A stretch of DNA of 64,000 bases from Grammothele lineata (lineage: Eukaryota; Basidiomycota; Agaricomycetes; Polyporales; Polyporaceae), in contig NDFF03000169.1 in NCBI GenBank assembly GCA_002150815.3, positions 60,012 to 124,011 on the forward strand, read 5' to 3'. Made by a program: the position numbers and the translations under genes. Position 1 is the stretch's first letter. Each line of letters opens with the position of its first letter. A model generated the notes under the pieces. That model did not search any database. It was not told where the DNA came from and saw only the letters and a program-made list of their open reading frames with translations. Of this stretch, positions 24,442 to 36,543 are shown piece after piece.

Positions 24442-26475
24442 ATGTTCTCCCGTGCCTTCGTCGCCGCCTGCCTCCTTGCGGTCGCGTACGCGAACCCCAT
24501 CCGCCGCAGTTTGCAGGTGCATGACACGCGGGCGCAGGCCCCCTCGTCGTTCACCGCGAAGGGCGCCGCGTCCCCGGACACCATGCTCAACCTCCGCATA
24601 CAGCTCGCCCAGAGCGACATGGCTGGTCTTGAGGACGCGCTCATGGCTGTCAGCACTCCCGGTAACGCCCTGTACGGTCAGCACCTGACCGTGGACGAGG
24701 TTGGTCCCTTGTCATGTACGCTTGCGGGGGGGAATGTATATTCACCTCTTTGAATCTCAGGTCAATGCTTTTGTGGCACCGAAGCCGGAGACCGTTGAGG
24801 CTGTCAACGCCTGGCTGAAGGAGAACGACATCGAGGCTACCACGGTTTCTCCCGCCGGCGACTGGCTCTCCTTCTCGATCCCAGTCAGCAAGGCGAACGA
24901 GCTTCTTGACGCCGACTTCACCGTCTTCTCGCACGCGGACACGGGCAAGGACGTCGTCCGCACGCTCTCCTACTCGATCCCGACCGACCTCCAGGGTCAC
25001 CTTGAGCTCGTGCACCCCACGACCGCGTACGTCATGCCTCATTGATAACGTTTATCGGACGCAGATCCTGACGTCCAGGGTGCCCGTGGGATTAGGTTTG
25101 CGATTGCGTCGGGCGTCCCGTCGTTCTCCACGCCTCCCCAGATCCAGACGAACCTCACCTCGCGCGCCGTCCCCTCGTCGTGCGCGTCCACGGTCACCCC
25201 CGCCTGCCTCCAGGCGATGTACGGCATTCCGACCACGAGCAACGCGGAGTCCTCGAACATCCTCGGCGTCAGCGGCTTCATTGAGCAGTTCGCGAACCAG
25301 GCTGACTTGAAGGTGAGCATGTGTGAGCTGCTCGCGTGGCCTTCTGGTATTCACACGATCTTTTTGTAGACCTTCCTCGGTCGCCTGCGCACCGACCTGT
25401 CTTCGTCGACGACCTTCACCCTCCAGACCCTCGACGGTGGCACCAACTCCCAGAGCTCCAGCCAGGCTGGTGTTGAGGCTGTGAGTTATCTGCGCGGTCT
25501 GCGAGAACGGAGCATCTTGACTAATATCGTTCATAGAACCTTGACATTCAGTACACCGTCGGCGTGGCTTCGAAGGTCCCCGTGACCTTTATCTCCGTCG
25601 GCGAGAACAACTCGGATGGCATCGATGGCTTCCTCGATATCATCAACACTCTCATTAAGGAGACCAACCGGTCTACGGTCCTGACCACCAGCTACGGCTT
25701 CAACGAGCCCGATGTCCCCTCCAACCTTGCCAAGTGAGTGCACGGCAGCTCTAATTGTGTACGCATGCTCATGATTGCGTTCGAACAGCTCGCTCTGCAA
25801 TGCTTACATGCAGCTCGGCGCGCTCGGCACGTCCATCCTCTTCGCCTCCGGTGACGGTGGTGTCTCCGGCTCGCAGAGCCAGAGCTGCAGGACCTTCATC
25901 CCCACTTTCCCCTCCGGCTGCCCCTTGTAGGTGACTTTGGCCCCGAATTGCTCCCGCTTTCTGATTGTTTCCACAGCCTGACCTCCGTTGGCGCGACGAC
26001 CGGCATTACTGAGACCGCGGCGTCTTTCTCCTCTGGCGGTTTCTCGAATATCTTCGCGCGCCCCTCGTACCAGTCCTCGGTCGTCTCGTCCTACCTCACC
26101 GCGCTCGGCTCGACCAACTCCGGCAAGTTCAACACCAGCGGACGCGCGTTCCCCGACGTCTCCGCGCAGGGCGAGAACGTCGAGATCGTCGTCAGCGGCT
26201 CGTTCGGCACCGTCGCGGGCACCTCGTGCTCCTCGCCGATCTTCGCGTCCGTGATCGCGCTCCTGAACGACCAGCTCATCGCCGCCGGCAAGAGCCCGCT
26301 CGGGTTCCTCAACCCCTTCCTGTACTCTACCGGCGCGAGCGCGCTCAACGACGTCACGACGGGCAGCAACCCCGGCTGCAGCACGAACGGCTTCCCCGCT
26401 CGCGCTGGCTGGGACCCCGTCACCGGCCTCGGGACGCCCAACTTTGCCAAGCTCCTCACCGCGGTCGGCCTCTAA
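24442..26475 (+). CDS. Sedolisin-type acid peptidase (tripeptidyl-peptidase, S53)
   Basis: A secreted serine-carboxyl peptidase active at acid pH. A signal peptide (FVAACLLAVAYA) precedes a pro-kumamolisin activation domain (about residues 35-170) with the typical VSTPGNALYGQHL and HPTTAF elements. The catalytic set is visible: Glu283 and Asp287 in EANLD, Asp372 in SGDGG, and Ser479 in GTSCSSP. The calcium-site region near the C terminus (NDVTTGSNPGC, GWDPVTGLGTPNF) is intact. Seven exons: 24442-24699, 24761-25026, 25096-25312, 25370-25480, 25537-25733, 25789-25926 and 25977-26475, all in phase, giving 561 residues. Exon 1 ends at a GTTGGT donor, weaker than the others. Expected to release peptides or tripeptides from protein outside the cell; endo- versus tripeptidyl activity cannot be told from sequence. 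Confidence 0.94.
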
Positions 26476-27361
26476 GGGGTCGGTCGTGGCGGCGGTAGAT
26501 GGGTTTCGTTTATGGATAGTTCTCGCTTTCGGGATGGGTATCGTTATGAATGCAAATCGACATTGTTGTATCCTCTAGGCAGTAGCTTCACGACCTCGAT
26601 ACGAATTGAACGGCTTGCCCTTGCTCCCGATGCTGGCTTCGTGGTACAACGACTCTCGATGGTAACTTCCGACAATTTCGCACAATCTCAGGCATCGTGG
26701 ACGACATGTGAATCTCGGGGACTTATTGAATGAGTTGGAGAAGAAGCGACGACGCTGGCGATTGAATAAGGGATCGCTAAATGGTCGAAGTTTAGCTTAA
26801 ATGCGGTGATAGTTGGACCGCCGCTGGGAACGAGGGGTTCGGTCTCTGTCTGGGAAACGCCGGTTGCTCTCTCGGACATAGAGATGCCGATATTTGAGTT
26901 GAGTGCGAACTAGAGAGAGGCGGTGGAGCTAATGAGGCCGCTATTCTATGACGTCACGACATTGATCTCCCTATCCTCTAAAAGGCATGCATACACGAGT
27001 ACTCAAATCGAAGACCAGCCTCTCGAGAAGTATTCGCTGAATTACAATGTCTCCGCCGTCGTTCTACAGTTCAATAGATAAGCTGATAGAGTAGGAGTCG
27101 AGTAAGATAGAAGTCCTAGCTCCGGGGTCCTTCGTAATTATCGCAGATACAGAGATAGGCTGCAGTAGGGCAGGGTACGCTTCTTGAACATCACCGCAAG
27201 GCGCGATCACAGAGAGCGACGATTCAGGCGTGCGACATACGCTCGGATTTGTCAGATTTCCGCCTATTCACCATTGCGTCGTGCGCCGTTCTATACTTGC
27301 TCGTATACGAATGGCAGTATCGAAGGCGAAAGACGCTCTATGCCCACCGTTCGACAGTTCA
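26476..27361. other. Convergent spacer
   Basis: Holds the 3' ends of the sedolisin and the NPF-motif genes. A perfect TGACGTCA palindrome at 26949-26956 lies here, but far from any start codon. No gene is seen. Confidence 0.45.
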
Positions 27362-28837
27362 TTACGCCTTCGCTTGTCCAGGTGCTGCCGCGCGCATGAC
27401 CGCCTCCCGCCAGCGCGCGTCAGCCGCCGCGCCCCAGCCACCGTGCGTCCCGTAGCCACTCGGGGCGCCGTACGTCCCCGCGCCCATCGCGCGCCGCTCC
27501 TCCGAGTCCGTGAAGCCGCCAAAGCTCCCGCTCCGGACGTGCGGCACGCTCCCGTACCGCTGGATCTCCGCACCGCGAGCGTATGGGTTCGGGAGCTCTA
27601 CGGTTGCGTCGTCGTTATGGTAAGCGCCTGCGATCATGGCCTGCCCGGCGTCCCGACCACGCGTCCCGGCGCCCGCGCTGTATGGCCGCCAGTGAACGGG
27701 GTCGCTTGCGGCGCGGACGTGCGCGAGAGGTGGCAGACCAACTGCACCCTGGCCGACTTGCGGAGTGAGGCTCGGTGGGTGGGGCGGGGGAGGATACGAT
27801 AACACTTGGGGTGGGACGGGGCGGTACGGTGGAGGAGGGTATACGGGCTGGCCGTACGGGTCCGTAAAATGAATGCTGGGCGTGAAGGAGTGGATGGACG
27901 CGGCGCTCGGCGTCGCGGTGTGCAAACGCGCAGGGGGCTCAGAAGGCGCTAGATTCATTGTGAAGGCGTAGGCGGGGCGTCTAGGCGCGCACTCGATGTA
28001 AGGCACGGAGGGGCTCGCGTCTATATCTGACGGTGCTCGCGGAGCCGCCTGGAGTTGAGGTGGGATCATCGCGCTCGTCTCATGCATCATCGTCGCATGC
28101 GGATGGGCACCATAGCCATGACGGAACGGGTTGTGCGTTGCGACGTGCCGGAGGTTCGCGGCCGAGTGCTCGCCTGAGTATGCCGAATGGATAGTCCAAC
28201 CAGAGAACGCGGTTTCGGGGGTACCATGACGCGAGAGCGGGTCTTGAAACGGGTTCGGGTTGAGCAACAATGGGCGTGGGGACACTTTGAGCGTGTCTGT
28301 TCCCTGCGTAGTCTGCCCTCTGGACACGAATGCAGTGGAGGTTGAGGTGAAGGATGCCTGTCTGCTCGGGGGAGTGGCGCGGAATGGATTGTATGGAGAG
28401 TAAAGACGGGAAGGCGGGGGAGTCGACATAGAGCGTGTGCTGCTGATTGTAGACTCGGAGAACCTGGAAGAGAGGGCGCGCGTGTCTGCATAGGGCCAAC
28501 GCTCCGCAGGAGACAGCGTCCCGTACGACGGCCCGAGAGCATCTTGAGCGTTAATCTGAGCAGACGTGGAGCCCTTGATAGGAATTGGTGGGGTACCACT
28601 GTTCGCAATGAACAACCTCTTGGGAATGGTTCGCGCGGGTGAGGACGTGAGTACAGTCATCGGCGTGGTAAACGTTGGACTCGAGGGGCGTTCTGCTGTA
28701 TCGTAGTGCTTCTGGGAAAGGAGGCGTGTGCGAGAGCTGATGGAGGATACCGAGGGCTGACGATGGAGAGAGGGAGTAGTGGTTGTGAGTAGATCGTTGG
28801 GCATAAGGAGCGGAAAGGGTTTGGGGACTCGAGACAT
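27362..28837 (-). CDS. Intrinsically disordered protein with three NPF motifs
   Basis: A single-exon frame of 491 residues, rich in Pro, Ser, Thr, Tyr and Ala, with no catalytic domain or membrane segment. Three Asn-Pro-Phe tripeptides stand at residues 150-152, 195-197 and 236-238, each in a basic or Pro context (YNPFRA, PNPFQD, HNPFRH). NPF is the ligand of EH domains (Ede1/Pan1/End3 family), so a role in endocytic or trafficking scaffolds is a reasonable inference. Other low-complexity features are a poly-Pro segment (VYPPPPYRP, YPPPPHPP) that could bind SH3 or WW domains, and Ser clusters near the N terminus. Start at 28837 is the first ATG of the frame. The third codon positions are GC-biased and the frame is uninterrupted, which supports real coding. 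Confidence 0.7.
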   Translation of the reverse strand: MSRVPKPFPLLMPNDLLTTTTPSLHRQPSVSSISSRTRLLSQKHYDTAERPSSPTFTTPMTVLTSSPARTIPKRLFIANSGTPPIPIKGSTSAQINAQDALGPSYGTLSPAERWPYADTRALSSRFSESTISSTRSMSTPPPSRLYSPYNPFRATPPSRQASFTSTSTAFVSRGQTTQGTDTLKVSPRPLLLNPNPFQDPLSRHGTPETAFSGWTIHSAYSGEHSAANLRHVATHNPFRHGYGAHPHATMMHETSAMIPPQLQAAPRAPSDIDASPSVPYIECAPRRPAYAFTMNLAPSEPPARLHTATPSAASIHSFTPSIHFTDPYGQPVYPPPPYRPVPPQVLSYPPPPHPPSLTPQVGQGAVGLPPLAHVRAASDPVHWRPYSAGAGTRGRDAGQAMIAGAYHNDDATVELPNPYARGAEIQRYGSVPHVRSGSFGGFTDSEERRAMGAGTYGAPSGYGTHGGWGAAADARWREAVMRAAAPGQAKA

Positions 28838-29035
28838 GATGCATAGGAATGTTGTATAACCAAAAACTGTGAAGAGTGTGAGTAGGCGTACTGGTAGTGG
28901 TATGGCATCGAAACCTCACGTAGTCCACTCAGACCCCAAGCTACGATGAAGAAGGCGAGCTCGACGGACTTGCAAGTCGATTGGGTATCTAGGAGACCTG
29001 TGGTTAGACTAATCGTCGACAGTTAGTCGAAACAA

Positions 29036-29775
29036 TGCCCTTACTGAACATTTCACAGGAAAACCCGATGCCGAACAACGTAAACGGGACAGCTGTGCCT
29101 ACACGCAATAGATCAATGACGCATTGGGGCATTATGCAACAAGAAACGAACCGATGTGCATTGCTAACAGAAAGAGCATGCGTAGAAGTTCTTTCCACAT
29201 GCGAAACACCACGACGATCCTAAATGAATAGAGAGTTATAATCGCGGTTGATGCATAAAGAAATGCATAACACACATCAAGTAGAGAAGTAGAGCCGTCA
29301 TCCCGTTCACGCTGATGAGGGCGAGCACAATCGAACCTGGTATGCACGCATTTAGACACAATCGTTGCCTACAGGTGGATTCAACTCACGTTGCAAAACA
29401 GTGAAATGGACCCATGACTTCGAAAGGTAAACAGACAATGTGACCGCCCAAGCCAAACTGATGAGCGCAATGAATGCTATGTTTGGAATGAGCATCTTAA
29501 AATGCAAATAGTAAAATGAACATATCGCACCGAGAGCAAGCCTTCTGGCGTTCCTAAACAACATCCACCAATCCATCTCCAGCACGGAGAGAAAGTAGAA
29601 GTAGAAGTAGAGACCGTGCAAGAGTACGAAACGAGCGCCCACCAGGGTGCAGAAAGTCGAACGAAGGGCGAGGGACCGACTCGAAGGCAGCACGAGGAAG
29701 CCGACGACGTCAACGATCCTTGCCCTATTTGAGGGGAGCCCGAGAACGACGAGTGGCGGAATGCTGTCGTCGTGT
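29036..29775 (-). CDS. Polytopic membrane protein, gene model incomplete
   Basis: I do not recognise the family. Several hydrophobic segments follow one another on the minus strand and can be joined by plausible splice sites. In order they are: GFLVLPSSRSL with FVLLHGLYFYFYFLSVLE; MLIPNIAFIALISLAWAVTL; then, after GTGAGT...ACCAG, SIVLALISVNGMTALLLYLM; then, after a 50-nt intron ending TTTAG, FRMWKELLRMLFLLAMHIGS; and finally TAVPFTLFGIGFSCEMF. That gives at least five membrane helices, like the many small seven-helix proteins of Agaricomycetes. An in-frame stop precedes the first segment, so the true 5' exon lies further right and was not found. The 3' end is also unclear. Confidence 0.4.
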
Positions 29776-32700
29776 TGTCATTCTAAATCTGGCAGTCCGT
29801 GGCATGCGGAGGACGGTTGCGACTTGCGGATGCCCAGCCTCCACTGCGCGAAGAGTGCCCGCGGTGACGGGCGCGACGTGCAGAGATACACCTGGGTGCG
29901 TGGCGTGCCAATATGAGAAAGCCGGTGGGATAATCTTTGTGCTATCGATTCCTGCTGGCGCTACGCCTTCCGAACGCAGAGCAAATGTGCGGCTCGGGGA
30001 CAAGAGCGCCGGGCGTGTGGGAGACGCGGCGTGTCTTACTGTGGACGTGCCCCATCACAACGTGCGGCGTGTTCTGCGTCGCCGGACGGCGGCACGGGAA
30101 TGAAATCGTCACCTCGGGATGGCTCCTGTGGAACAGAACTCGGTGTCGCTTCCATCATGCAGGCAAGATAAGTACACTCACCTGTATGTACACGAGGCAA
30201 GTATGTTGCGCCATCCAGTTGGATGGGCGGAGCGCTGACAGAGGACGCTTGACAGAATGTTTTGGAGGTGCTGTGTCGAAAGTGGTGAGAAGTTTGACCT
30301 AGCGAAAAATCGCGGGTCACTACACACATCCCGAGCCAAAGAGAACCCCGTGAAGAAGGGACACATCCGGCTTCTAGCCCTCAAGCTCAGCGACGAGGTC
30401 GAGCCTTATGCAGACGCGGATGTTCTGAGCGCGAGGGAATCTCAACTCTCGGGATCACGCGTGAGACAGAGAAGTAGCGACTCCACCATTAGTCATATAT
30501 TGCTTCTCCACCGTTGGCCAAACCGTGCGATCATTTCCATCCATCCTACGCGCTTTCAGCATACTTTTATTTCGAGGTTGATCTCTATATATCCACGAGA
30601 TACCGTAGGTTCGCGAATAGAATCATGTGCGGAATGGCGTGTAATGCGCAGTTTTCGTGATATCTACTCAGAAAGAAGGTAACGTTTTAACTTCTACGGG
30701 AGAGCGACTGCGTGACTCACAATTCCACTACGCAGTACCGGGAGGAGTCTTCCACGAGCTCTGATGGTGTTCTCCCGAGAGGCGGCGATAGTATATCGTC
30801 TCGGATAGTAGCGTCCACACATCAACGCCGTGCGGAGGATTGACGAATGTTATGATATTCGGAGCTTCGTAAGAGCATACATGGAGGCCGAGGAGCGTGC
30901 GGGCGCATGTCAGGCGAACATTGGTGCGACATGCTGACCCGTTTGCTTTGAAGAGGGATACGCACCATATTCCTTATGAATCCCAACTGGCACCTTCGAC
31001 CACAGTTGTCCGTCGAGATGCAACGGTAATGCTCCGTATGGCCGTTTCTGGCGTACAACTGCCTGTATGCTCAGGTGGGAGGTTGCAGAGGGACCGATTA
31101 GTGAGTGGTCAGCGGTCTTGCTGATGAATGTCGATGGCTTATGTTGTTTCGGAAAACGGTAACCGCGACACAGTGTGAGAGATGGCCACGGTGTACCCAG
31201 ACGTTGTATGAGATTAATGACGGAGGATGCAACATCGCCGGAGGTCGACGTCTTGCAGAACATGGAGAGACGGTCATGGATTGTCCCGACGGGTTTCGAG
31301 GGAAACTTGGTGTGGATATCCGTCTATTGTGGGCCGGCATTGAAGGACGACGGTGAAGATGAGGCAGGATGAGTGTGACGATGTGGCGGTATGTTGAACT
31401 TGGGTTGGGAGAATGACTGTGAACGATGAGGACGTCTGTGTGGATTGAGCAGGCGGAGGACGATGTGGTTGTAAACCGGCGCGGCGGGTGCCGTGAGGTG
31501 CCGCGCCGGAGGCAGACCCTCGCTTGACCATCGTAGCGCGCCTTGCACCCCGCAAACTCGACTGTGACCATCTTCGCCCGCGCGCTCACACTTCGCTCAA
31601 CACAACCACCATCAGCGCCAGTATCACGTTCGTCCGTGGCTGAGGATGGTGGGGCGTTGAACCTTGGGCACACGTAGACGCTGCAGCCAATCTCCCGGGT
31701 CCTCGCCGGGTGGCTTGACGGGGAGACTCGTCACCCACGAGATCCACAGCAAACCACTGCACACGGCTAGATCAGGGAACCTTATCTCCGAAGACGTAGC
31801 GGGCCCTGTACGTAGCTTGAGGTTAGTGTCATACGTACGTTTGGAAGACTAAGACTGGTAACTGTTCCTGCTAACTTTTTCGTCGATAGGGTCCGAGTAA
31901 CGTCCGGAGGTCGTTGACTTCTCTCAGGCTCGCCAGGCTCTGGTGTGCAAGCTCAACGGAAGCAGCCCAGCTTAGGAATCAACAGGAGATATTTTGAGAA
32001 TGTTGTAAGCGTTCCCATTCTAAAACCCACCAATTTCGACACTTACAACATTCCTGCCCAGTCGGCGGGGGCACCGCTTGCGTTTGGCCTGGGGGCACAG
32101 CAATTGTCTCCGTCGTGGACATTCAGACGCTTGAAATGTCGTCACGCTCAGGGTGAACATGTTACCGATGCGTTAAAAACGTTGTGTTGACTGCCAATTT
32201 GAAACATTCGGGGTGAGTTCAAGTAATCAATATGAACTACACCATCCTTACTCACATTGAACAGAGATACATCGATAACGCTCGACGTTTTCCTCAAGAC
32301 GTACTATAGGCATCATTTGAAACAGTACGGTCGGCCATGAAGACTTCTGTCTAACCTCCATGCCGCTGAGCACTGTTACAGTCGGGGCCGCGAGTCCTGT
32401 GCGAACGCGCTCGTCTGTTCTCTGAGCATTCCACGTCCCGGGAGGGGCCATGTATGTTCTGAGGCACGGACCGACGGTCTACGAAGCCACAAGTACCGTG
32501 GAATTGAAGTGGCAGCTTATTGCCATAGCATACCGCTGGGGCGATAACTCTCGTGCGCTGAAATAACATAATTTACTCACCACATCAAGCCTGACCATGC
32601 CGTTAAACTCACAGGAGGTCTTTACCGCATGCGCGGACCTAGAACGCGAGGACATCCACCCTCTGACCCATAGGAAGCATAGGAATACGACATGTTGAAG

Positions 32701-35700
32701 CCAGTGGTTGGTTTAACAGGCAGTAGTGGTGAGTTGTTGCGTACACGCACCAAGCATTGATGGGTTTTGCCTGTCCTCACTCTGCGGGACAGAGAAAGCC
32801 CGGGACCCGGAATATCTCTGACAACATCCATGGGTGCGATATATTGTCTGTATTTCCCTGGAGCAACACGTTAACTCGGTTGCCCATGTTGTCGCGGGCG
32901 GGCGCAAGTTGAGGAATTACGGCGTCAGCGGACCCGACAAGACGGCGCATGGTGGGCCAACCATCTGGCGCATCGAGTAGCCCATCTTCTGCGCTAGTAG
33001 TATCCACCTGGAATGGCGCAAGCGTACGCGACGGGGTGAGTATGGCCCGAGGGTTGACGGTAGACGTGGGGGAGGCAGAAAGATGGACTGGTTCGGCACG
33101 CGTCTGCGGCCAAAGGACGCGCCGCCCGGGCAAGTCAACTCAAGGGCCGTTCGTCTCTCCCCAGTCTGCCTCGACCACTGTTCCCTCCTTCTACCTAGCT
33201 TTTCTTGCGTCTCTGATCTGTTTCCATGTCTCCAGCACAGCGCACCTGCGACACCAATTCTTTCCAGGAAAGACCCAGGCTTCCTGGTATTCCTTCATGC
33301 CACCCACACGACCCGGAAAGCAGTTTCGACGATTATGGACCCATCTTACCGGAGTGAAACAGTTCCTCGTGCTTACAAAAATGGTACGCGGCATACGATG
33401 TCTCCGACATTTGGCAGAGAGGCAGAGAATCCTCATCCATCGTTGCTCAACACCGTCGCTACTCCTTTACACCACCCTCGCCCGCTGCACGTTTACGCAT
33501 TCTCGTTCCCTGGGAACATACAACATCCCGTGGCCTCCCCTACCGGCTTCTATGACGTTGCCTACCGAGGCTAGGACGTCTGCACACCTGAACCATCTCC
33601 CCATTGCACCATTAAACTCCCTGCATCCATGCAGTCGTCGCTCTCGAACTTTTTGCCCCGCAAACTCCTACCAAGGGCCGCTGGTCGCCCAATTACCCCG
33701 CTCGGATTTACTTACGTGCGGTGGCCACCATGCAGAAGCCGGACATCCATTCTTCAAGCTCAGCCTATGGTCTGGACGTCGCTCAAGGGTGGAGCCGGCG
33801 TAGACTGTGGTTGGGTTCTTGAACCTTGGCCTTGGGAGGCGGCCGCCGGTCTCGTTAGCGGCTCTCGAGTTACCCCACCCTGATGTAGTATGCACCATTG
33901 TGTTACATATTTCTCCTTGCCATTGAGAGAGTCGTCCTCCCCTTCTCAGATTTTCGGCTGCTCTCGATGCTCTATGGTACAGATAAGGTATTACCTGATC
34001 TGTGATTTACTGGTAGGAAAATGTCCTAGACAGATGCGGCGCAGATCGACAGAGTAATGGATAAATTGTAGGCGCATAGAGGCCGAGACGACCTTGCGTA
34101 GTAATCCGACCGTGCCCGCGCGAGCGGGTGAGGGTGGCCCAGCGTGTATGCTAGCCTGTGTGGTTTGACGCCCACGCCGCAATCTCACCCCGTCGATGGC
34201 GGCGACACTGACCCGGTTCGCCTCTCATATCACACAAGAGTCATCTAAGACATACGACACTTCGTAAGAACTCAGCATTCAATGGTTACAGCATCAATTT
34301 CGCAGTAGCTAAGTCCCCCGCTCGCCCCTCCCTGCCTTTCCACCACCACTTCTAGCGGACGACATATTGGAATTGCACTCCACCACTGTCTGCGTTCCGA
34401 ATCCCTGGATGCTCTCCAGCACCACGCCCGTTATCCTTACAGGCCTGGCATACGTCATTGACCGTCCACATGATGAGGTTATGCTCCTCAGTTTGTCTAG
34501 ATTGTTTATCTGGTCAGTTGGCATCGTATATATAGCTGATGATGAGGGGTCACTCGCGTCCCCACGCAATCGTTCTCGCAGTCGTGCTCAGTCGCGGTGT
34601 GGTTGTCACTCAGCCTGCAGACTCTGCGATGGCAATCGACCTGTAGAGACCATGATCGATCCTTTATCGACGCGGCAATAAAGAGAAAGATTTGGCGTAC
34701 CCGAGGTTGTCTAGCTACATTCTCGCGCCATCCACATGCCCACTCTCTGTACGAGGCAATGTTGAGGCACATGAAGGTAAGTCTAGCAGGGATGGTACGT
34801 GAAGCAAGGGTTGACAAAGCGATGGTGTCCCTTTCGGCTTTCTAGGTTCTTGTATTTATACATTGCCCTTTAGGATCCGTGCTTTCTCGCGGCCGCGCGG
34901 TGGTTTAACTTAACGCGGCTCGGTAGGCCTCCGGGGACTGTTTCACCAACTGGCACCGCGAATTTTGAAATGGCGTAACCGTATCTACAGATGGGTCAGC
35001 AGTATTGCAGCGTTCTACCGCCCTGCTCGATGCGGCTCCATCTGAACCCGCCGTACTGGGCCGGTGGGTTTTTGGCGCGTGCCGAGCCGGACCGGCCGAG
35101 ACAAGGCTTGGATCTAGCTATGAGGGTCCAGCCTATGGGACGCGCGGCCGCAGAACTTGAGTGTGCGAGGGGGTTTTTAGCCGATTGAACGTAGAGGCCA
35201 TTCTGCGACAGCGCCGATCTCGCAGCTGTCTAACATTGGGGTGTCCGCTATGCCCTGGAGCCTTCCGTCGGTCCGGAGGATGCCTGAAAATTGAACTTCA
35301 CTAGGGAGAGACCAAAGTGAGCACCGGACTCGGTTTCACGTGGCTCTACCAATAGGACCCAGGACCCAAACCTAGAGTAGCGAGTGATGAACCTCACTCG
35401 TGGTTGAGTACTGCTACTGTTTTGATGTGGTTGAGTACTGCTATCTCAAAACAGTGGAACATGATCTGACGTGCCTTTCGAAGGCCCGTACCGCCCTCTG
35501 GACAATCTAAGATTAGATGTTGGCCGAGGGGAAGGCAGAGTTTAAGACCCGCATCCCGGCGATGGACCTACTGGTGCTCAGATAAGTCATATACTGCGTC
35601 CGAGCGATTGCAATGTTGTACGTCTGGAGCAGGCCATGACTCCCTGTGGGACCTGGGTTGTCAATTGCGAGAATCGATTGCATGCGTCGTGTTTTTAGGG

Positions 35701-36543
35701 GAATTGAGTACGGGCTGTCTTCATACCAACTTTCAAAGCGGCGATGCGCGTCCATTAGCGTTCATTTACCGCGGCCGTCTGCAGAGGGCACGAAAAGATG
35801 TGCCACTTCAACCTATGCACGATAGCCTCAAAATTTATGGCGATTGAATTGCGCAGCATCAACCCACTGGTGAGCCCGTTGTTTCTGACAACTACGATAT
35901 TTGACTCACCGTGCGCAGTCACCGTCGCCGCCGGGAACGATACTCAATGCGATGCGCCCCAATGCACAGCAATAACGTAGGAGAATCCTGTGAGTAGCAT
36001 CGAGGGTCAATATTCCGAGTGGAGTCTGAATGGAGGATTATACTTAATTGACCACGGGTGCTATGCACACCGCAGCTCCCAGTAAATAATGCGATGAAGG
36101 AGTTTCTCACGGTACTCAGAGGCGGGTGTTTTTCATTACCGCTCTACTTCACCTGCAGCCTACAAGCTCGCTGCAAGGAGCCCAGATAGACGGTAGCTGC
36201 AACCGAGAGGGCCAGGTGCGTGGTGCATGCGGATTCAAACGTTTGGTCGCCGCAAAGACTGCAGCTAGTTCAACCAGGTACCGCCGCGGAGAGGAGATCG
36301 GAGGAAGCTGAGTAAGCTATCCGGCAGAGAGCGGCGAACGCCGGCATTCATTGGGATGCCGACGATGCCGAAGACTTCCGCTCCAAGGATGTCATACGCC
36401 AAGACCATCACGGCCATTGGGCGGGCGCTCGGCGCTGGCCTTAAACCCCTCGTCTCTACACGACCAACGTTCGAGTCCTCTCCCCCACCCCTATCCGTCC
36501 CTTGGTACACCACCAGCCTTCCAAGCATCTCTGCCCTCCGTGA
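29776..36543. other. Gene-poor region
   Basis: Nearly 6.8 kb without a gene I can support. Open frames are short or overlap each other on opposite strands, and their translations show no motif, membrane pattern or splice continuation. The longest are 192 codons (minus, 31098-31673) and 285 codons (plus, 32949-33803). GC content is lower and more even than in the coding parts. A short direct/inverted repeat lies at 35400-35455. It may include diverged gene or transposon remnants, regulatory DNA or long noncoding RNA. Confidence 0.5.
35400..35455. repeat. Nested direct and inverted repeat
   Basis: A 17-nt word (GTGGTTGAGTACTGCTA) occurs at 35400-35416 and again at 35427-35443. Overlapping it, ACTGTTTTGA at 35416-35425 is the exact reverse complement of TCAAAACAGT at 35446-35455, so a 10-bp hairpin with a 20-nt loop encloses the second copy. 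Confidence 0.75.

Noticed and set aside
26949..26956. TGACGTCA palindrome as a regulatory site
   Set aside because: It lies in a convergent 3' spacer far from start codons, so a promoter role is not supported.
31098..31673. 191-codon minus-strand frame
   Set aside because: His/Ser/Arg-rich without ordered segments; an isolated frame in a gene-poor area.
32949..33803. 284-codon plus-strand frame
   Set aside because: No domain or signal, mixed low-quality composition and no splice-linked neighbours. Not distinguishable from chance.
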